From Thioalkalivibrio versutus (GTDB taxonomy: Bacteria > Pseudomonadota > Gammaproteobacteria > Ectothiorhodospirales > Ectothiorhodospiraceae), in NCBI RefSeq assembly GCF_001999325.1, contig NZ_MVAR01000005.1:55641-119640 (forward strand): 64,000 nt of DNA. Reading direction: 5' to 3'. Below are positions 51,426 through 61,487 of the stretch, one piece after another. A model generated the notes under the pieces. The model was not told the DNA's origin. It did no database searches and saw only the letters and a list, made by a program, of their open reading frames with translations. The stretch's first letter is position 1; each line of letters starts with the position of its first letter. The translations under genes and the position numbers were made by a program.

Positions 51426-52205
51426 ATGAGCACACCCCCGCAAAACCCACGCCACCTGGCCTGGCTGGATCAGACCATCGGTGTCCTGCGATCCCTGATC
51501 ATCTATCGCCGGCCCGGACGCCAGCGCGGACTACAGCATATGTATGCCCCGTTTATTCAGTCCGGGGATCTGGTGTTCGACATCGGAGCCCATGTCGGCG
51601 ACCGCACCCGCGCCTTCGCCGATCTTGGCGCGCGTGTGGTCGCACTGGAACCGCAACCGCAGCTCCTGCCCTGGCTGCGCCGCGCGGTGCGCGGGCGCCC
51701 GGGCATCTCGATTCGGCGCGAGGTGGCCGGGCCACGTCCTGGTACCGCACAGCTGCAGGTCAGCCGACGCCACCCGACCGTCTCCTCCGCCTCGCGTTCC
51801 TGGGTGCGATCACTGCGCACCCGCAACCGCAGCTTTGAACACGTACGCTGGGACGAAGAGATCGCGGTGCCCATGGTCACCCTCGACCAGCTCATCGCCG
51901 AATACGGGCCTCCAGCCTTCTGCAAGATCGACGTCGAGGGAATGGAGGCCGAGGTTCTGCGCGGCCTGAGCCACCCCATCTCCGCCCTGTCCTTCGAGTT
52001 CGTAGCCGGCGCGCTGGACGTCACCCGCGACTGCCTCGAGCAGATCGCGGAACTGGGCCCGTACGAATACAACCTGATCCGCGGCGAACGCCGCCAGTAT
52101 CACTTCGCCGACTGGCAATCCGCCGCAGCGATCCTTGCCTGGCTGGAGCGACACGGCGAAAACCTGGGTTCGGGCGACCTGTACGCCCGCCGACACGATG
52201 CTTGA
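51426..52205 (+). CDS. FkbM-family methyltransferase
   Basis: A 259-residue SAM-dependent O-methyltransferase. VFDIGAHVGDRTRAF (SAM loop, about residues 53-67), ALEPQPQLLPWL and FCKIDVEGMEAEVLRGL are FkbM markers. Often linked to surface glycan or lipid modification; the substrate here is unknown. The AAAGG next to ATG 51426 is too close for an ideal ribosome binding site, so the start is not certain. It is divergent from the ChaN-PDZ gene. Confidence 0.85.
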   Translation: MSTPPQNPRHLAWLDQTIGVLRSLIIYRRPGRQRGLQHMYAPFIQSGDLVFDIGAHVGDRTRAFADLGARVVALEPQPQLLPWLRRAVRGRPGISIRREVAGPRPGTAQLQVSRRHPTVSSASRSWVRSLRTRNRSFEHVRWDEEIAVPMVTLDQLIAEYGPPAFCKIDVEGMEAEVLRGLSHPISALSFEFVAGALDVTRDCLEQIAELGPYEYNLIRGERRQYHFADWQSAAAILAWLERHGENLGSGDLYARRHDA

Positions 52206-52250
52206 TGGGGTCGCCTTGACGGAACCAGTGCGAGCGGCAAGGCTGAGCCT

Positions 52251-53054
52251 ATGAACGCCGACAACCTCCCCTGGTGGCAACACCACACGAGCGACGGGAT
52301 CGCCGCGCTCGCCGCCCGCGATGCGGTCGCGATCCTGCCCCTCTCGGCCATCGAACAACACGGCCCCCACCTGCCGCTGGATACCGACTATCGCATCGGG
52401 CTGGGCCTGCTGCAGGCCGCCTGCGAGACCATGGCGGAGGACCTTCCGCTCGCGGTCCTGCCGCCAGTGGCGATCGCCACCAGTACCGAACATACCGGCT
52501 TCCCCGGCACCCTGAGCCTGCAGCCCGAAACCGCATTGGCCACCTTGCGGGACATCGGCGACAGCGTGTCCCGCAGCGGCCTGCGGCGCCTGCTGCTCGT
52601 CAACAGTCATGGCGGCAATACTGCGATCTGCGACCTCGCTGCCCTGGAGCTGCGCCGGGCCCACGGCATGCTTGTGGTCAAGCATCACTATTTCACCCAG
52701 CCCCCGCCGGACGCGCCCCGCATCGCCCCCGACGAGCTTCGCCACGGCCTGCACGGCGGCTTGATCGAGACCGCGATGATGCGGTTCCTCGCTCCCGAGC
52801 ACGTGCGCATGGAAGCGGCCGCGGACGCACCGTCGCTGGGCGCGGAGCTCGCAGAAAAGCTGGAAGTGCTGGAACCCGAAGGGCGCGCGGCCTTCGCCTG
52901 GATGGCGGGTGACCTCCACCCGTCCGGTGTCGTCGGGGATGCCCGCGGCGCAACCGCCGAGTTGGGACAGCAATTGGTGGAGCACTACGCTCGCACCCTG
53001 GCCGCGACGATCCGCGACGCCGCGCGGTTCGACCTGACGCAACTCGCGCCCTGA
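52251..53054 (+). CDS. Creatininase-family amidohydrolase
   Basis: A 267-residue metal-dependent amidohydrolase. Metal ligands and family motifs are present: LSAIEQHGPHLPLDTD, VNSHGGN and HGGLIETAMM. The family covers creatininase, FAPy deformylase ArfB/RedA-type and mycofactocin protease, so substrate cannot be assigned. It lies next to ribA; family members act on the ring-opened GTP cyclohydrolase product in archaea, which makes a link to pyrimidine intermediates conceivable but speculative. It begins 45 bp after the FkbM gene and converges on ribA. Confidence 0.85.
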   Translation: MNADNLPWWQHHTSDGIAALAARDAVAILPLSAIEQHGPHLPLDTDYRIGLGLLQAACETMAEDLPLAVLPPVAIATSTEHTGFPGTLSLQPETALATLRDIGDSVSRSGLRRLLLVNSHGGNTAICDLAALELRRAHGMLVVKHHYFTQPPPDAPRIAPDELRHGLHGGLIETAMMRFLAPEHVRMEAAADAPSLGAELAEKLEVLEPEGRAAFAWMAGDLHPSGVVGDARGATAELGQQLVEHYARTLAATIRDAARFDLTQLAP

Positions 53055-53070
53055 GAGGGAGCGAGGTGCG

Positions 53071-54216
53071 TCAGCCGCGCTCGGCCTCCGAGGCCAGCAG
53101 CTCCTGGAGCCAGTGGCCGCCACGGTCGGCCTTGGTGCTGAGATAGCGCAGGTTGTGCGGATTCAGCTTGCCATGCACCGGCTCGCGTGCCACCACGTCG
53201 ATGCCACCGGCACGCAGGGCATCCATTTTTCCGGGATTGTTGGTCAATAGCCGCACGCTGTCGATGCCGAGGAACTCCAGCATCTCCACGGCCGCATCGT
53301 AGCGCCGGCCATCGGCCTCGAAACCCAGCTGGCAATCGGAATCGATGGTATCCAGCCCGGCCGTCTGCATGGTATAGGCGCGCAACTTGTTGGCCAGTCC
53401 AATACCACGCCCCTCCTGCGCCAGATACAACAGGACGCCGCCGCCCGAGTCATTGATGGTCTTCACGCCCAGACGCAGCTGATCGCCGCAGTCACAGCGG
53501 AGGCTGCCGAACAGATCCCCGGTCAGACAGGCCGAGTGCAGCCGGACCGGTACCGCATCCGGCCAGTCGCGGGGCTCCCCTATCAGCACCGCGACGTGCT
53601 CCAGGATCCCGTTGCCCTCGCGGAACAGCATGAACCGGGTCACTGGTGCGTCCGCCAGCGGCACCGGGGCCTCGCTGACATAGGCCAGTTCCAGGCGCGG
53701 GTGCTTGGCCACCGCGCGCGCCTCCTGCTCGTCGACGTCGAGGAACATGCCATCCGCCAGCGCCGTGCGAATGGCCTCCGGCACCGGCTCGGGGACCGGC
53801 GCGGCCACCACCGCCGGCAACAGACGCCCCGCACGCACAAGCTCCAGGGCCGCGACCTCTGCGGGAAGCGCACGAACCACCGTGGGCTCCCCAATCGCGG
53901 CGTACGGATGGGTGGTCTCGTTCGAGGCCTCCGGGGCGCTGGCCAGTGTAAACAGGGCCTCGGGATCGGTATTCGGAGCGAATTCCAGGGCCACACCTTC
54001 CCAGCCTTCCTGCAGCGGCTGGGACCAGCCCATTGCAGAGGCGCGGTGCGCGGTTAGAATCAGTCGAGGCGCGGACCCGGTCATGTGGGTCAGGCGATCC
54101 AGCAACACAGGGGTCAGCCCCTCGACGGCCGCAACGAGTACACTCGACTGCGAACCACTCACCAGGACCGGATGGCCCCGGCGAAGATCAAAGATCCCGC
54201 GATCGGCGTTGTGCAT
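53071..54216 (-). CDS. ribA: GTP cyclohydrolase II (long form)
   Basis: A 381-residue enzyme opening riboflavin synthesis. The carboxy-terminal 200 residues are a full GTP cyclohydrolase II: VRLHSACLTGDLFGSLRCDCGDQ with three zinc cysteines, LAQEGRGIGLANKLRAY, DCQLGFEADGRRYD, and LLTNNPGKMDAL. The first ~180 residues resemble a degenerate DHBP-synthase-like module without its acidic catalytic cluster, as in the long RibA of some alphaproteobacteria. GGAAG lies six bases before ATG 54216. Divergent from a RibD-C-type reductase gene. Confidence 0.9.
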   Translation of the reverse strand: MHNADRGIFDLRRGHPVLVSGSQSSVLVAAVEGLTPVLLDRLTHMTGSAPRLILTAHRASAMGWSQPLQEGWEGVALEFAPNTDPEALFTLASAPEASNETTHPYAAIGEPTVVRALPAEVAALELVRAGRLLPAVVAAPVPEPVPEAIRTALADGMFLDVDEQEARAVAKHPRLELAYVSEAPVPLADAPVTRFMLFREGNGILEHVAVLIGEPRDWPDAVPVRLHSACLTGDLFGSLRCDCGDQLRLGVKTINDSGGGVLLYLAQEGRGIGLANKLRAYTMQTAGLDTIDSDCQLGFEADGRRYDAAVEMLEFLGIDSVRLLTNNPGKMDALRAGGIDVVAREPVHGKLNPHNLRYLSTKADRGGHWLQELLASEAERG

Positions 54217-54365
54217 CGGGTGCTTCCATACGGAGTTTTGTTTATGACCAGCCCGCAAACCGCGAATTCCCCGGAGGCGGCTCCCGGCTTGGCCAGGCAG
54301 GTCGAAGACGGCGTTAGCCTACCCCAACTCGCTACTTGCGGTCCCGTAACCCCGGGGATTGCGGC
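54217..54365. promoter_or_regulatory. Divergent ribA / RibD-C promoter region
   Basis: 149 bp containing both starts. GGAAG for ribA lies near 54223-54227. I looked for an FMN riboswitch and did not see its conserved helices. No operator could be named. Confidence 0.4.
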
Positions 54366-55151
54366 ATGACGGCCTATCCGGTAACCGAGGAGCAGGCCTG
54401 GCGCTGGCTGCTGGCACAACGGGCCGATCCCGGGTGCTGCCCCCTGCCCGGCCCCCTGGCACCGGGTGCCCACGAGCTGCTGGATCTCTACGGCCCGATC
54501 GTCGAGGCCCCCAGCATCACCGTGGCCCAGCTCGGCCAGAGCCTGGACGGGCGCATTGCCACCGCGAGCGGCAAGTCGCACTACGTCACCGGCCCCGAGG
54601 ACATCGAGCGCCTGCATCGCCTGCGGGCCCTGGTCGATGCCGTGATCGTCGGCGCCGGCACGGTCGTGGCCGACGACCCTCGCCTGACCGTGCGCAAGAC
54701 CGAGGGCCCCAACCCGGTCCGCGTGATCCTGGACCCCGATGGCCGCATTCCCGCTGATGCCCATGTCTTTCGCAATGCCGAGGTCCGGACCATTGTCCTG
54801 CACGCAGCCGGGTATGGACCCTGCGGCCTGCCCGAGCATGTCGAATGCCTGGAGATGCCCACCGGGGCCGACGACCGCTTCGACCCCGCCAGGATCCGCG
54901 GCCAACTCGCGGAGATGGGCCTGCATCGCCTGCTGGTCGAAGGCGGCGGCCAGACGGTCTCGCGCTTTCTCGAGGCCGACACCCTGGACCGGCTGCACCT
55001 GACCATCGCGCCCATGCTGATCGGCTCCGGGCGTCCGGGTGTGACCCTGCCGGAGATCGATTCCCTGGATCAGGCGTTGCGCCCGCCTTGCCGTATCTTC
55101 CGACTGGGCGGCGACACCCTGTTCGACCTGGACCTGCGCAGCAAGCCCTGA
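54366..55151 (+). CDS. RibD carboxy-terminal domain reductase
   Basis: A 261-residue protein with the dihydrofolate-reductase-like fold of RibD-C: ITVAQLGQSLDGRIATASGKSHYVTGPED, DAVIVGAGTVVADDPRLTVR, PVRVILDPDGRIP and RLLVEGGGQTVSRFLEA. It would reduce the ribosyl of a pyrimidine intermediate with NADPH. The deaminase half of RibD is missing, and an extra ~45-residue amino-terminal piece is present. Paired head-to-head with ribA across 149 bp. It may serve riboflavin synthesis or a related pathway. Confidence 0.83.
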   Translation: MTAYPVTEEQAWRWLLAQRADPGCCPLPGPLAPGAHELLDLYGPIVEAPSITVAQLGQSLDGRIATASGKSHYVTGPEDIERLHRLRALVDAVIVGAGTVVADDPRLTVRKTEGPNPVRVILDPDGRIPADAHVFRNAEVRTIVLHAAGYGPCGLPEHVECLEMPTGADDRFDPARIRGQLAEMGLHRLLVEGGGQTVSRFLEADTLDRLHLTIAPMLIGSGRPGVTLPEIDSLDQALRPPCRIFRLGGDTLFDLDLRSKP

Positions 55152-55203
55152 CCCGACCCAGATTCGCTCTTCGCCATCGCGTCACGCGCGAAGGCGGGGT
55201 GCC

Positions 55204-56346
55204 TCAAACCAGGTTGTCGCGGATCGCGCGGGAGACCGCGTCCAGCTCCGCCGGGACCTTGGCTGGCTGAATCACGCTCTGGGCGATGGCCGTATCCGGG
55301 TCCTTCAGGCCGTTGCCCGTGAGGGTGCACACAACGGTGGAGCCTTCCTGGATCTTGCCCTCGCGGATGTCGCGTAGCGCACCCGCCAGCGACGCGGCAG
55401 AAGCCGGCTCGCAGAACACGCCTTCCTTTTCCGCCAGGAGCTTCTGCGCAGCCAGAATCTCGTCGTCCTGGCACTCGTCGAACCAACCGCCGGATTCCTC
55501 GCGGACCTTCCAGGCCATGTCCCAGGACTGCGGATGGCCGATACGGATCGCGGTCGCCACGGTGTCCGGGTTATCGACCATCGCCCCACGCATGAAGGGT
55601 GCGGATCCCGCCGCCTGATAGCCGACCATGTGCGGGCGGTTACCCACCATGCCGCCACCCGCGTACTTGCAGTGGCCCTTGCAATACGAACAGGCTTCGG
55701 TCACGTCGTCGCTGCTCTTGGCCGCCATCTCGCTGTACCCGATCCAGTGCGCGGTGATGTTCCCCGCGTTGCCCACCGGCAGGCAGTGGTAGTCCGGGGC
55801 ACGGCCCAGTTCCTCGACGATCTCGAAGGCGGCCGTCTTCTGGCCCTGCAGGCGATAGGGGTTCACCGAGTTCACCAGTGTCACCGGCGTATTGGAGGCA
55901 ACCTCCTTGACCAGACGCATGCCGTCGTCGAAGTTGCCCTCGATCTGGATCACCGTGGCGCCGTGCATCATCGCCTGGGCGAGCTTGCCCAGGGCGATCT
56001 TGCCGTCCGGGATCACCACGAACGCGGTAATGCCCGCACGCGCCGCATACGCGGCGGCAGCGGCCGAGGTGTTGCCGGTGGAGGCGCAGACAATCGCCCG
56101 CGAGCCCTCCTCGATGGCCTTGGTCACGGCCATGGTCATCCCCCGGTCCTTGAACGATCCGGTCGGATTCAGCCCCTCGAACTTGACGTAGATCTCGACC
56201 TCGCGCGTGAGCTCGCGCGGGATGTTGTTCAGACGGATCAAGGGCGTGTTGCCCTCGCCCAGCGAGATGATGCGCGTGTCGTCGTGTACCGGCAGGCGGT
56301 CACGGTAACGCTCGATCAGTCCGGTATAGCGATGTCCAAAGGCCAT
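55204..56346 (-). CDS. thrC: Threonine synthase
   Basis: A 380-residue PLP enzyme making L-threonine from O-phosphohomoserine. The PLP lysine is in [11 protein letters not shown] near residue 58; [19 protein letters not shown] and [13 protein letters not shown] bind cofactor phosphate. CSYCKGHC in the middle has four closely spaced Cys/His that could bind metal. AAGAG precedes ATG 56346. Last gene of alaC-hom-thrC; 39 bp follow hom. Confidence 0.95.
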   Translation of the reverse strand: MAFGHRYTGLIERYRDRLPVHDDTRIISLGEGNTPLIRLNNIPRELTREVEIYVKFEGLNPTGSFKDRGMTMAVTKAIEEGSRAIVCASTGNTSAAAAAYAARAGITAFVVIPDGKIALGKLAQAMMHGATVIQIEGNFDDGMRLVKEVASNTPVTLVNSVNPYRLQGQKTAAFEIVEELGRAPDYHCLPVGNAGNITAHWIGYSEMAAKSSDDVTEACSYCKGHCKYAGGGMVGNRPHMVGYQAAGSAPFMRGAMVDNPDTVATAIRIGHPQSWDMAWKVREESGGWFDECQDDEILAAQKLLAEKEGVFCEPASAASLAGALRDIREGKIQEGSTVVCTLTGNGLKDPDTAIAQSVIQPAKVPAELDAVSRAIRDNLV

Positions 56347-56385
56347 GGTGTTCTCTTCGTCGTTGCGAAAGGGATAGAGCGCCAA

Positions 56386-57699
56386 CTAGCGCGCCAGTCC
56401 TTCCATGCGGATACGGGTAATCGGGGTCAACAGATGATCCAGGGCCTCGATCGCGGCAATCGCCTCGTTCATCGCACCCTCGCGGACCTTGTGCGTCAGC
56501 ATGATGATCGTGGCCTCGCCGCGCTCCGGGTCCGGTTCGCGCTGCAGGATCGCCTCGATGCTGATGCCGTGCTCGCCCAGGATCCGGGTAATGTCGGCCA
56601 GTACCCCGGGGCGGTCCTGGGTGCGCAGGCGCAGGTAGAAGGAGGTCTCCACCTCGGCAAGATCCAGCACCGGCTTGTCCGACAGGGCATCCGGCTGGAA
56701 CGCCAGATGCGGCACGCGGTTCTCCGGATCGGTGGTCAGGGCGCGCACCACGTCGACCAGATCGGCCACCACTGCGGAGGCGGTCGCCTCGGCCCCGGCC
56801 CCGGCGCCGTAGTACAGCGTCGGGCCGACCGCATCCGCGTTCACCAGTACGGCGTTCATCACGCCGTCGACGTTCGCGATCAGCCGGCGCTCCGGGATCA
56901 GCGTCGGATGCACCCGCAGCTCGTAGCCCTTCGGCGTCCTCCGGGCGATCCCGAGGTGCTTGATGCGATAGCCCAGTTCCGCGGCGAAGCCGACATCCTC
57001 GCGGGTGATATCGCTGATCCCCTCCACCGCGACACGGTCGAACTGGAGCGGGATGCCGAAGGCGATCGAGGCCAGGATCGCCAGCTTGTGCGCGGCGTCG
57101 ATCCCCTCCACGTCAAAGGTCGGATCGGCCTCGGCATAGCCCAGTGCCTGGGCCTCGGCCAGCACGTCCTCGAAGTCACGACCCTTGTCGCGCATCTCGC
57201 TGAGGATGAAGTTACCGGTACCGTTGATGATCCCGGCCAGCCACTCGATCTGGTTGCCGGCGAGACCCTCGCGGATCGCCTTGATGATCGGGATGCCACC
57301 GGCGACTGCCGCCTCGAACGCCACCATCACGCCCTTCTCCTGGGCGCGCTCGAAGATCGCGTTGCCATGCAGCGCGATCAGGGCCTTGTTGGCGGTGACC
57401 ACGTGCTTGCCCGCGTCAATCGCGGCCAGTACCAGGCTCAGGGCGAGATCCGTCCCGCCCATCAGTTCGACGACAACCTCGACCTCCGGATCGTTGACGA
57501 CCTCGGCCGGATCGGTCGTCAGGCGGATCTGCGAGCAATCGCATTCGCGCTCGCGCTGGATGTCGCGCGCGGCGGCCGCCACGACCTGAATGTCGCGACC
57601 CGCGCGGCGAGCGATCTCGGTGCCGTTGCGCGCGAGCACGTTGATCGTCCCGCAGCCGACAGTTCCCAGTCCCAGAATTCCGATCTTTACCGGCGTCAT
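56386..57699 (-). CDS. hom: Homoserine dehydrogenase
   Basis: A 437-residue NAD(P)H-dependent enzyme converting aspartate semialdehyde to homoserine. KIGILGLGTVGCG is the cofactor loop; VTANKALI, FEAAVAGGIPIIK, NGTGNFILSEM and GIDAAHKLAIL are catalytic-domain motifs; an ACT domain (LRTQDRPGVLADITRIL) occupies the end and probably gives threonine feedback. MTPVKIG at 57699 is preferred over a GTG at 57726; the choice is not certain. Between alaC and thrC. Confidence 0.96.
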   Translation of the reverse strand: MTPVKIGILGLGTVGCGTINVLARNGTEIARRAGRDIQVVAAAARDIQRERECDCSQIRLTTDPAEVVNDPEVEVVVELMGGTDLALSLVLAAIDAGKHVVTANKALIALHGNAIFERAQEKGVMVAFEAAVAGGIPIIKAIREGLAGNQIEWLAGIINGTGNFILSEMRDKGRDFEDVLAEAQALGYAEADPTFDVEGIDAAHKLAILASIAFGIPLQFDRVAVEGISDITREDVGFAAELGYRIKHLGIARRTPKGYELRVHPTLIPERRLIANVDGVMNAVLVNADAVGPTLYYGAGAGAEATASAVVADLVDVVRALTTDPENRVPHLAFQPDALSDKPVLDLAEVETSFYLRLRTQDRPGVLADITRILGEHGISIEAILQREPDPERGEATIIMLTHKVREGAMNEAIAAIEALDHLLTPITRIRMEGLAR

Positions 57700-57772
57700 A
57701 GCCTTGCTGTCCTTGACGTCGGGCACCAGCGGCGCCCCGTGTTCATTGCGTTGAGGGTCTGCGGCGCTCGAA

Positions 57773-58996
57773 CTAGCTGCCCGAACCCGGATTTTCCTCG
57801 GAGGCGTCGGCCAGGATCGAGTCCGCGCGGAACATCGCCTTGATCCCGCGCAGGGCCTGACGCGTACGCTGTTCGTTCTCGATCAGGCTGAAGCGCACGT
57901 GGTCGTCTCCGTAGTTGCCGAAACCCACCCCCGGCGAGACCGCCACCTTGGCGTCGCTCAGCATTTTCTTGGCAAACTCCAGCGAGCCCATCTCGCGGTA
58001 GGGCTCGGGGATCGGCGCCCAGACGAACATGGTTGCCTTCGGCTTCTCGACCTGCCAGCCGAGCTTGTTCAGCCCCTCGCAGAGGACATCACGGCGCACC
58101 CGGTAGAGCTCGCGAATCTCCTCCACGCAGTCCTGCGGGCCTTCCAGCGCAGCGATCGCAGCGACCTGGATGGGGGTGAAGGTGCCGTAGTCGAGGTACG
58201 ACTTGATCCGCGCCAGCGCCGCGACCAGGGTCGGGTTACCGCACATGAAGCCGACGCGCCAGCCCGGCATGTTGTAGGTCTTGGACAGGGTGTAGAACTC
58301 CACCGCAATGTCCTTCGCCCCCGGCACCTCGAAGATCGAAGGCGCCTTGTAGCCGTCAAAACTGATCTCGGCATAGGCCAGGTCGTGCACGATCCAGATG
58401 CCATGTTCCTTGCAGATCGCCACGACCCGCTCGAAGAACTCCCGATCCACGCACTGGGTGGTCGGATTCGCCGGGAAGTTGAGGATCAGCATCTTCGGCT
58501 TCGGCCAGGAGTCCTGGATCGCCCGCTCCAGCTCGGCGAAGAAGTCGACATCCGGCGTCAACGGCACATGGCGCACATCCGCGCCGGCAATCACACAACC
58601 ATAGGGATGAATCGGATAGGCCGGATTCGGCACCAGCACCGCATCGCCCGGCCCCAGGGTCGCCAGCGCAAGGTGCGCCAGGCCTTCCTTGGAACCAATG
58701 GTCACGATCGCCTCGGTCTCCGGGTCCAGATCGACGTCGAACCGGGTCTTGTACCAGCGCGTGATCGCCCGCCGCAGCCGCGGGATGCCCTTGGACACGG
58801 AATAGCGGTGGGTATCGCCGCGCTGCGCCGCCTCGCACAGCTTGTCCACGATGTGCTGCGGCGTCGGCTGATCCGGGTTGCCCATGCCGAAGTCGATGAT
58901 GTCCTCGCCGCGGGCGCGGGCCTCGGCCTTCAACTGGTTCACGATGTTGAAGACGTAGGGCGGGAGGCGCTCGATACGGGGAAAGACGTCGGTCAC
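57773..58996 (-). CDS. alaC: Alanine/aspartate-type aminotransferase (AlaC-like)
   Basis: A 407-residue fold-type I PLP aminotransferase. [40 protein letters not shown], and the Schiff-base lysine in [15 protein letters not shown] are all present. It matches AlaC (YfdZ), the glutamate-pyruvate aminotransferase group that commonly sits next to hom and thrC in gammaproteobacteria. The start is GTG at 58996 ([12 protein letters not shown]); no ATG lies upstream in frame near the conserved amino terminus. Confidence 0.9.
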   Translation of the reverse strand: MTDVFPRIERLPPYVFNIVNQLKAEARARGEDIIDFGMGNPDQPTPQHIVDKLCEAAQRGDTHRYSVSKGIPRLRRAITRWYKTRFDVDLDPETEAIVTIGSKEGLAHLALATLGPGDAVLVPNPAYPIHPYGCVIAGADVRHVPLTPDVDFFAELERAIQDSWPKPKMLILNFPANPTTQCVDREFFERVVAICKEHGIWIVHDLAYAEISFDGYKAPSIFEVPGAKDIAVEFYTLSKTYNMPGWRVGFMCGNPTLVAALARIKSYLDYGTFTPIQVAAIAALEGPQDCVEEIRELYRVRRDVLCEGLNKLGWQVEKPKATMFVWAPIPEPYREMGSLEFAKKMLSDAKVAVSPGVGFGNYGDDHVRFSLIENEQRTRQALRGIKAMFRADSILADASEENPGSGS

Positions 58997-59185
58997 GGAT
59001 TCTGGGTCCTGGTTGGGGCCTTGGGGATCGCTTTGCAGGGCCAAAACGGCCCCTCCGGATGCCGCACCGGAAAGCGCGCCAAAGTATAACCCGGGCCCTC
59101 GGCTGTCAACGAACCGAGGTTCGGACACCCCGCCGGACGGGGATGGAATCTTGAGCCTTTCGCGGGCTCGGAGTAGCGTAAAGGG

Positions 59186-59560
59186 ATGCTGTTTTCCGAA
59201 GTCACCAGCGAAGACTCCTACATCGTGACCGGCTATGAGTCGGGGCGCGTCGGAATCAACCAGATTGCGCACAGCCGCAGCCTGATCGTGCGCCCGCACG
59301 AACTGCGCACCGACTGGCCAGTCGACTCGGTCGAACAACTGGGCGTGGATCACCTGCAAGCAATACTGGACGCGCCGCCCGAGGTCCTGCTAATCGGCAC
59401 CGGTACGGTCCAGCAATTCCCGGACCGCGCGGTCTGGCGTCATCTGCGCTCGCAGGGCCTGGGGGTGGAAATCATGGATACCGCGGCCGCCTGCCGCACG
59501 TACAACCTGATCATGGCCGAGGGCCGCGACGTCGCCGCTGCCCTGATCATTAACGGATAA
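59186..59560 (+). CDS. Mth938-like domain protein
   Basis: A 124-residue cytoplasmic protein of the Mth938/NDUFAF3 family (DUF498). [28 protein letters not shown], and [28 protein letters not shown] are typical. Human NDUFAF3 helps complex I assembly; bacterial roles are unknown. Convergent with rpoS and divergent from alaC. AAAGG lies immediately before the ATG. Confidence 0.88.
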   Translation: MLFSEVTSEDSYIVTGYESGRVGINQIAHSRSLIVRPHELRTDWPVDSVEQLGVDHLQAILDAPPEVLLIGTGTVQQFPDRAVWRHLRSQGLGVEIMDTAAACRTYNLIMAEGRDVAAALIING

Positions 59561-59570
59561 GCGACACGTC

Positions 59571-59600
59571 ATCCTCTAGCAAAGTGGAGGGCTCGGGCGC
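59571..59600. repeat. 30-bp copy of an internal rpoS segment
   Basis: This sequence, just past the rpoS stop, matches 59856-59885 inside rpoS at 29 of 30 positions. Both copies can fold (CCTCCA or CCTCTA with TGGAGG around GCAAAG). In this place it lies between two convergent gene ends and could act as a weak terminator. Confidence 0.8.
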
Positions 59601-59615
59601 TTTCCGGCAACCCGC

Positions 59616-60692
59616 TCAGGAACTCGGCAGGACCTCGTCACCCTTCATTCCACGCGACTCCAGCAGCTTCCGCAGCCGCTTCAGCGCATCCATCTGAATC
59701 TGCCGCACCCGCTCCCGGGTCACGCCGATCTCCGCCCCGACCTGCTCCAGGGTCGAGCGCTCGAAACCGTGCAGCCCGAACCGGCGCACCAGCACCTCGC
59801 GCTGTTTGTGGTCCAGTTCTTCCAGCCAGGCATCCACCAGATGATGAAGATCCTGATCCTCCAGCAAAGTGGAGGGCTCGGGCGCATTCACGTCGGCAAG
59901 GATATCGGCCAGCGAGCGATCGCCGTCCGGGCCCGACGGCAAATCCATCGAGGTGGAGGGTTCGGACATCGCGCGCAGCTTCTGGATCTCCGCCACCGGC
60001 CGGCCCAGGCGCTCCGCCAGCTCTTCCTCGGTGGGGTCGCGGCCCAGTTCCTGCGTCAGGTTGCGCGCAATCCGCGCGTGCATGCGCAACTCCTTGCTCA
60101 CATGCACCGGAATGCGGATGGTCCGCCCCTGATTCATCAGGGCCCGTTCGATGGTCTGGCGGATCCACCAGGTGGCGTAGGTGGAAAAACGAAAGCCGCG
60201 CTCCGGGTCGAATTTTTCCACCGAGTGCATGAGGCCGAGATTGCCCTCCTCGATCAGGTCAAGCAGCGGCAGACCCCGGTTCAGGTAGCGACGGGCGATC
60301 TTGACCACCAACCGAAGATTGCACTCGATCATGCGCCGGCGGCCACTCTCATCTCCCTCGCGCGCCAGACGCGCGTACTTGCGCTCTTCCTCGGGGGTCA
60401 GCAGCGGGCGGTATTCGATATCGCGCAGGTAGATCTGGATCGCATCCAGTTCCGCGGGACGGGCGTCGCGCAGGGTTTTCGGCCGTACCGGAGCGCCTTC
60501 TTCCGGTTTCAAGCCGGCGGTGACGTCGGGTAGCACCGCCTCCGAGACGTCTTCCGGATCTTCGGATTCCTCGATCTTTTCGACCGGATGGGCCAGATCC
60601 TCGGGCACCTGGGTCGCCTCCTCCGGATCCGGATCGTGGGTCTGGTTGTCGTTGTGCAGTTCCGGAGCGGCCGGTTGCCGGGTCTTGGCCAT
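59616..60692 (-). CDS. rpoS: RNA polymerase sigma factor RpoS
   Basis: A 358-residue stationary-phase/general-stress sigma factor. Region 1.2 begins [22 protein letters not shown]; region 2 has [30 protein letters not shown] and [18 protein letters not shown]; region 4 has [10 protein letters not shown] and [19 protein letters not shown]. The 85-residue acidic amino-terminal extension is longer than in E. coli. Order behind nlpD (24 bp gap) is conserved in gammaproteobacteria. A 30-bp stretch within it (59856-59885) recurs after the stop. AGGA precedes ATG 60692. Confidence 0.96.
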   Translation of the reverse strand: MAKTRQPAAPELHNDNQTHDPDPEEATQVPEDLAHPVEKIEESEDPEDVSEAVLPDVTAGLKPEEGAPVRPKTLRDARPAELDAIQIYLRDIEYRPLLTPEEERKYARLAREGDESGRRRMIECNLRLVVKIARRYLNRGLPLLDLIEEGNLGLMHSVEKFDPERGFRFSTYATWWIRQTIERALMNQGRTIRIPVHVSKELRMHARIARNLTQELGRDPTEEELAERLGRPVAEIQKLRAMSEPSTSMDLPSGPDGDRSLADILADVNAPEPSTLLEDQDLHHLVDAWLEELDHKQREVLVRRFGLHGFERSTLEQVGAEIGVTRERVRQIQMDALKRLRKLLESRGMKGDEVLPSS

Positions 60693-60715
60693 GTAGTGTC
60701 CTGCTCTCGATCGAG

Positions 60716-61486
60716 TCAGCGGTCCGGGAGGTATCGCGCCGGGTCTACCGGCGTCCCGTCCACCCGGATCTCGAAGTGCAACATCGGGCGCTCGGCCCCC
60801 GATGACCCCAGACGCGCGATGGTGTCGCCCGCCTGCACCTGGTCACCCTCGCTCACCAGCAATTCATCGTTGTGCCCGTAGGCACTGAGGAACCGCGCGT
60901 CGTGCTTGAGGATGATCAATCGACCATACCCCACCAGGCCGCCACCTGCATAGACCACTTCCCCGGCCCGCGTTGCCCGTACGTGATCCCCCCGTTCGCC
61001 GCCGATCGCAAGCCCTCGGCGCGTGCCGCTGCTGGAGAATCCGCGCAGCACCTCGCCCGCCGCTGGCCATTGCCAGCCACCCGGATCGGAGGGCGGCGGA
61101 CTCGAAGTCGACGAGCTTGAGGTAGAGCCGGACGAGGTTCCGCCACCGCTGTCGCGGCCAGAGGCGCCCGAGGATGGTTGCCGCGTGCTCGGCGATGAAG
61201 AGGCCTGTGGCGCGCTGGGCGGCGACGAGCGCGCCGCACCTCGCAGCCGCAGGCGCTGACCGGGATGGATGACATAAGGGGCACCGATGGCATTGCGTCG
61301 GGCCAGATCGCGCCATTCCAAGCCGTAGCGCTGGGCAATGCGATACAGCGTCTCGTTGCGCTGCACCACGTGGGTGTCCGGCATTGAGGCCCCGCTGGGC
61401 GCACGCGCCGCACAACCGGCCAGGACACTCGCAACCAGGACCAGCACCAACCCCGTCACCAATCCCTGAACCATGCGCCGGCGCAT
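60716..61486 (-). CDS. nlpD: NlpD-like murein hydrolase activator lipoprotein
   Basis: A 256-residue outer-membrane or periplasmic lipoprotein. The lipobox is VLAGC; a LysM domain ([27 protein letters not shown]) binds peptidoglycan; a Ser/Pro-rich linker (about residues 90-140) follows; the M23/LytM domain ends it ([46 protein letters not shown]). The first zinc His/Asp positions are not in place (GLAIGG), so like E. coli NlpD it probably activates an amidase rather than cutting wall itself. One base separates its start from the yqaA stop. Confidence 0.93.
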   Translation of the reverse strand: MRRRMVQGLVTGLVLVLVASVLAGCAARAPSGASMPDTHVVQRNETLYRIAQRYGLEWRDLARRNAIGAPYVIHPGQRLRLRGAARSSPPSAPQASSSPSTRQPSSGASGRDSGGGTSSGSTSSSSTSSPPPSDPGGWQWPAAGEVLRGFSSSGTRRGLAIGGERGDHVRATRAGEVVYAGGGLVGYGRLIILKHDARFLSAYGHNDELLVSEGDQVQAGDTIARLGSSGAERPMLHFEIRVDGTPVDPARYLPDR

Positions 61487-61487
61487 G

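Noticed and set aside
54217..54365. FMN riboswitch ahead of ribA
   Set aside because: The gap is short and the conserved RFN helices and junction sequences are not visible on either strand.
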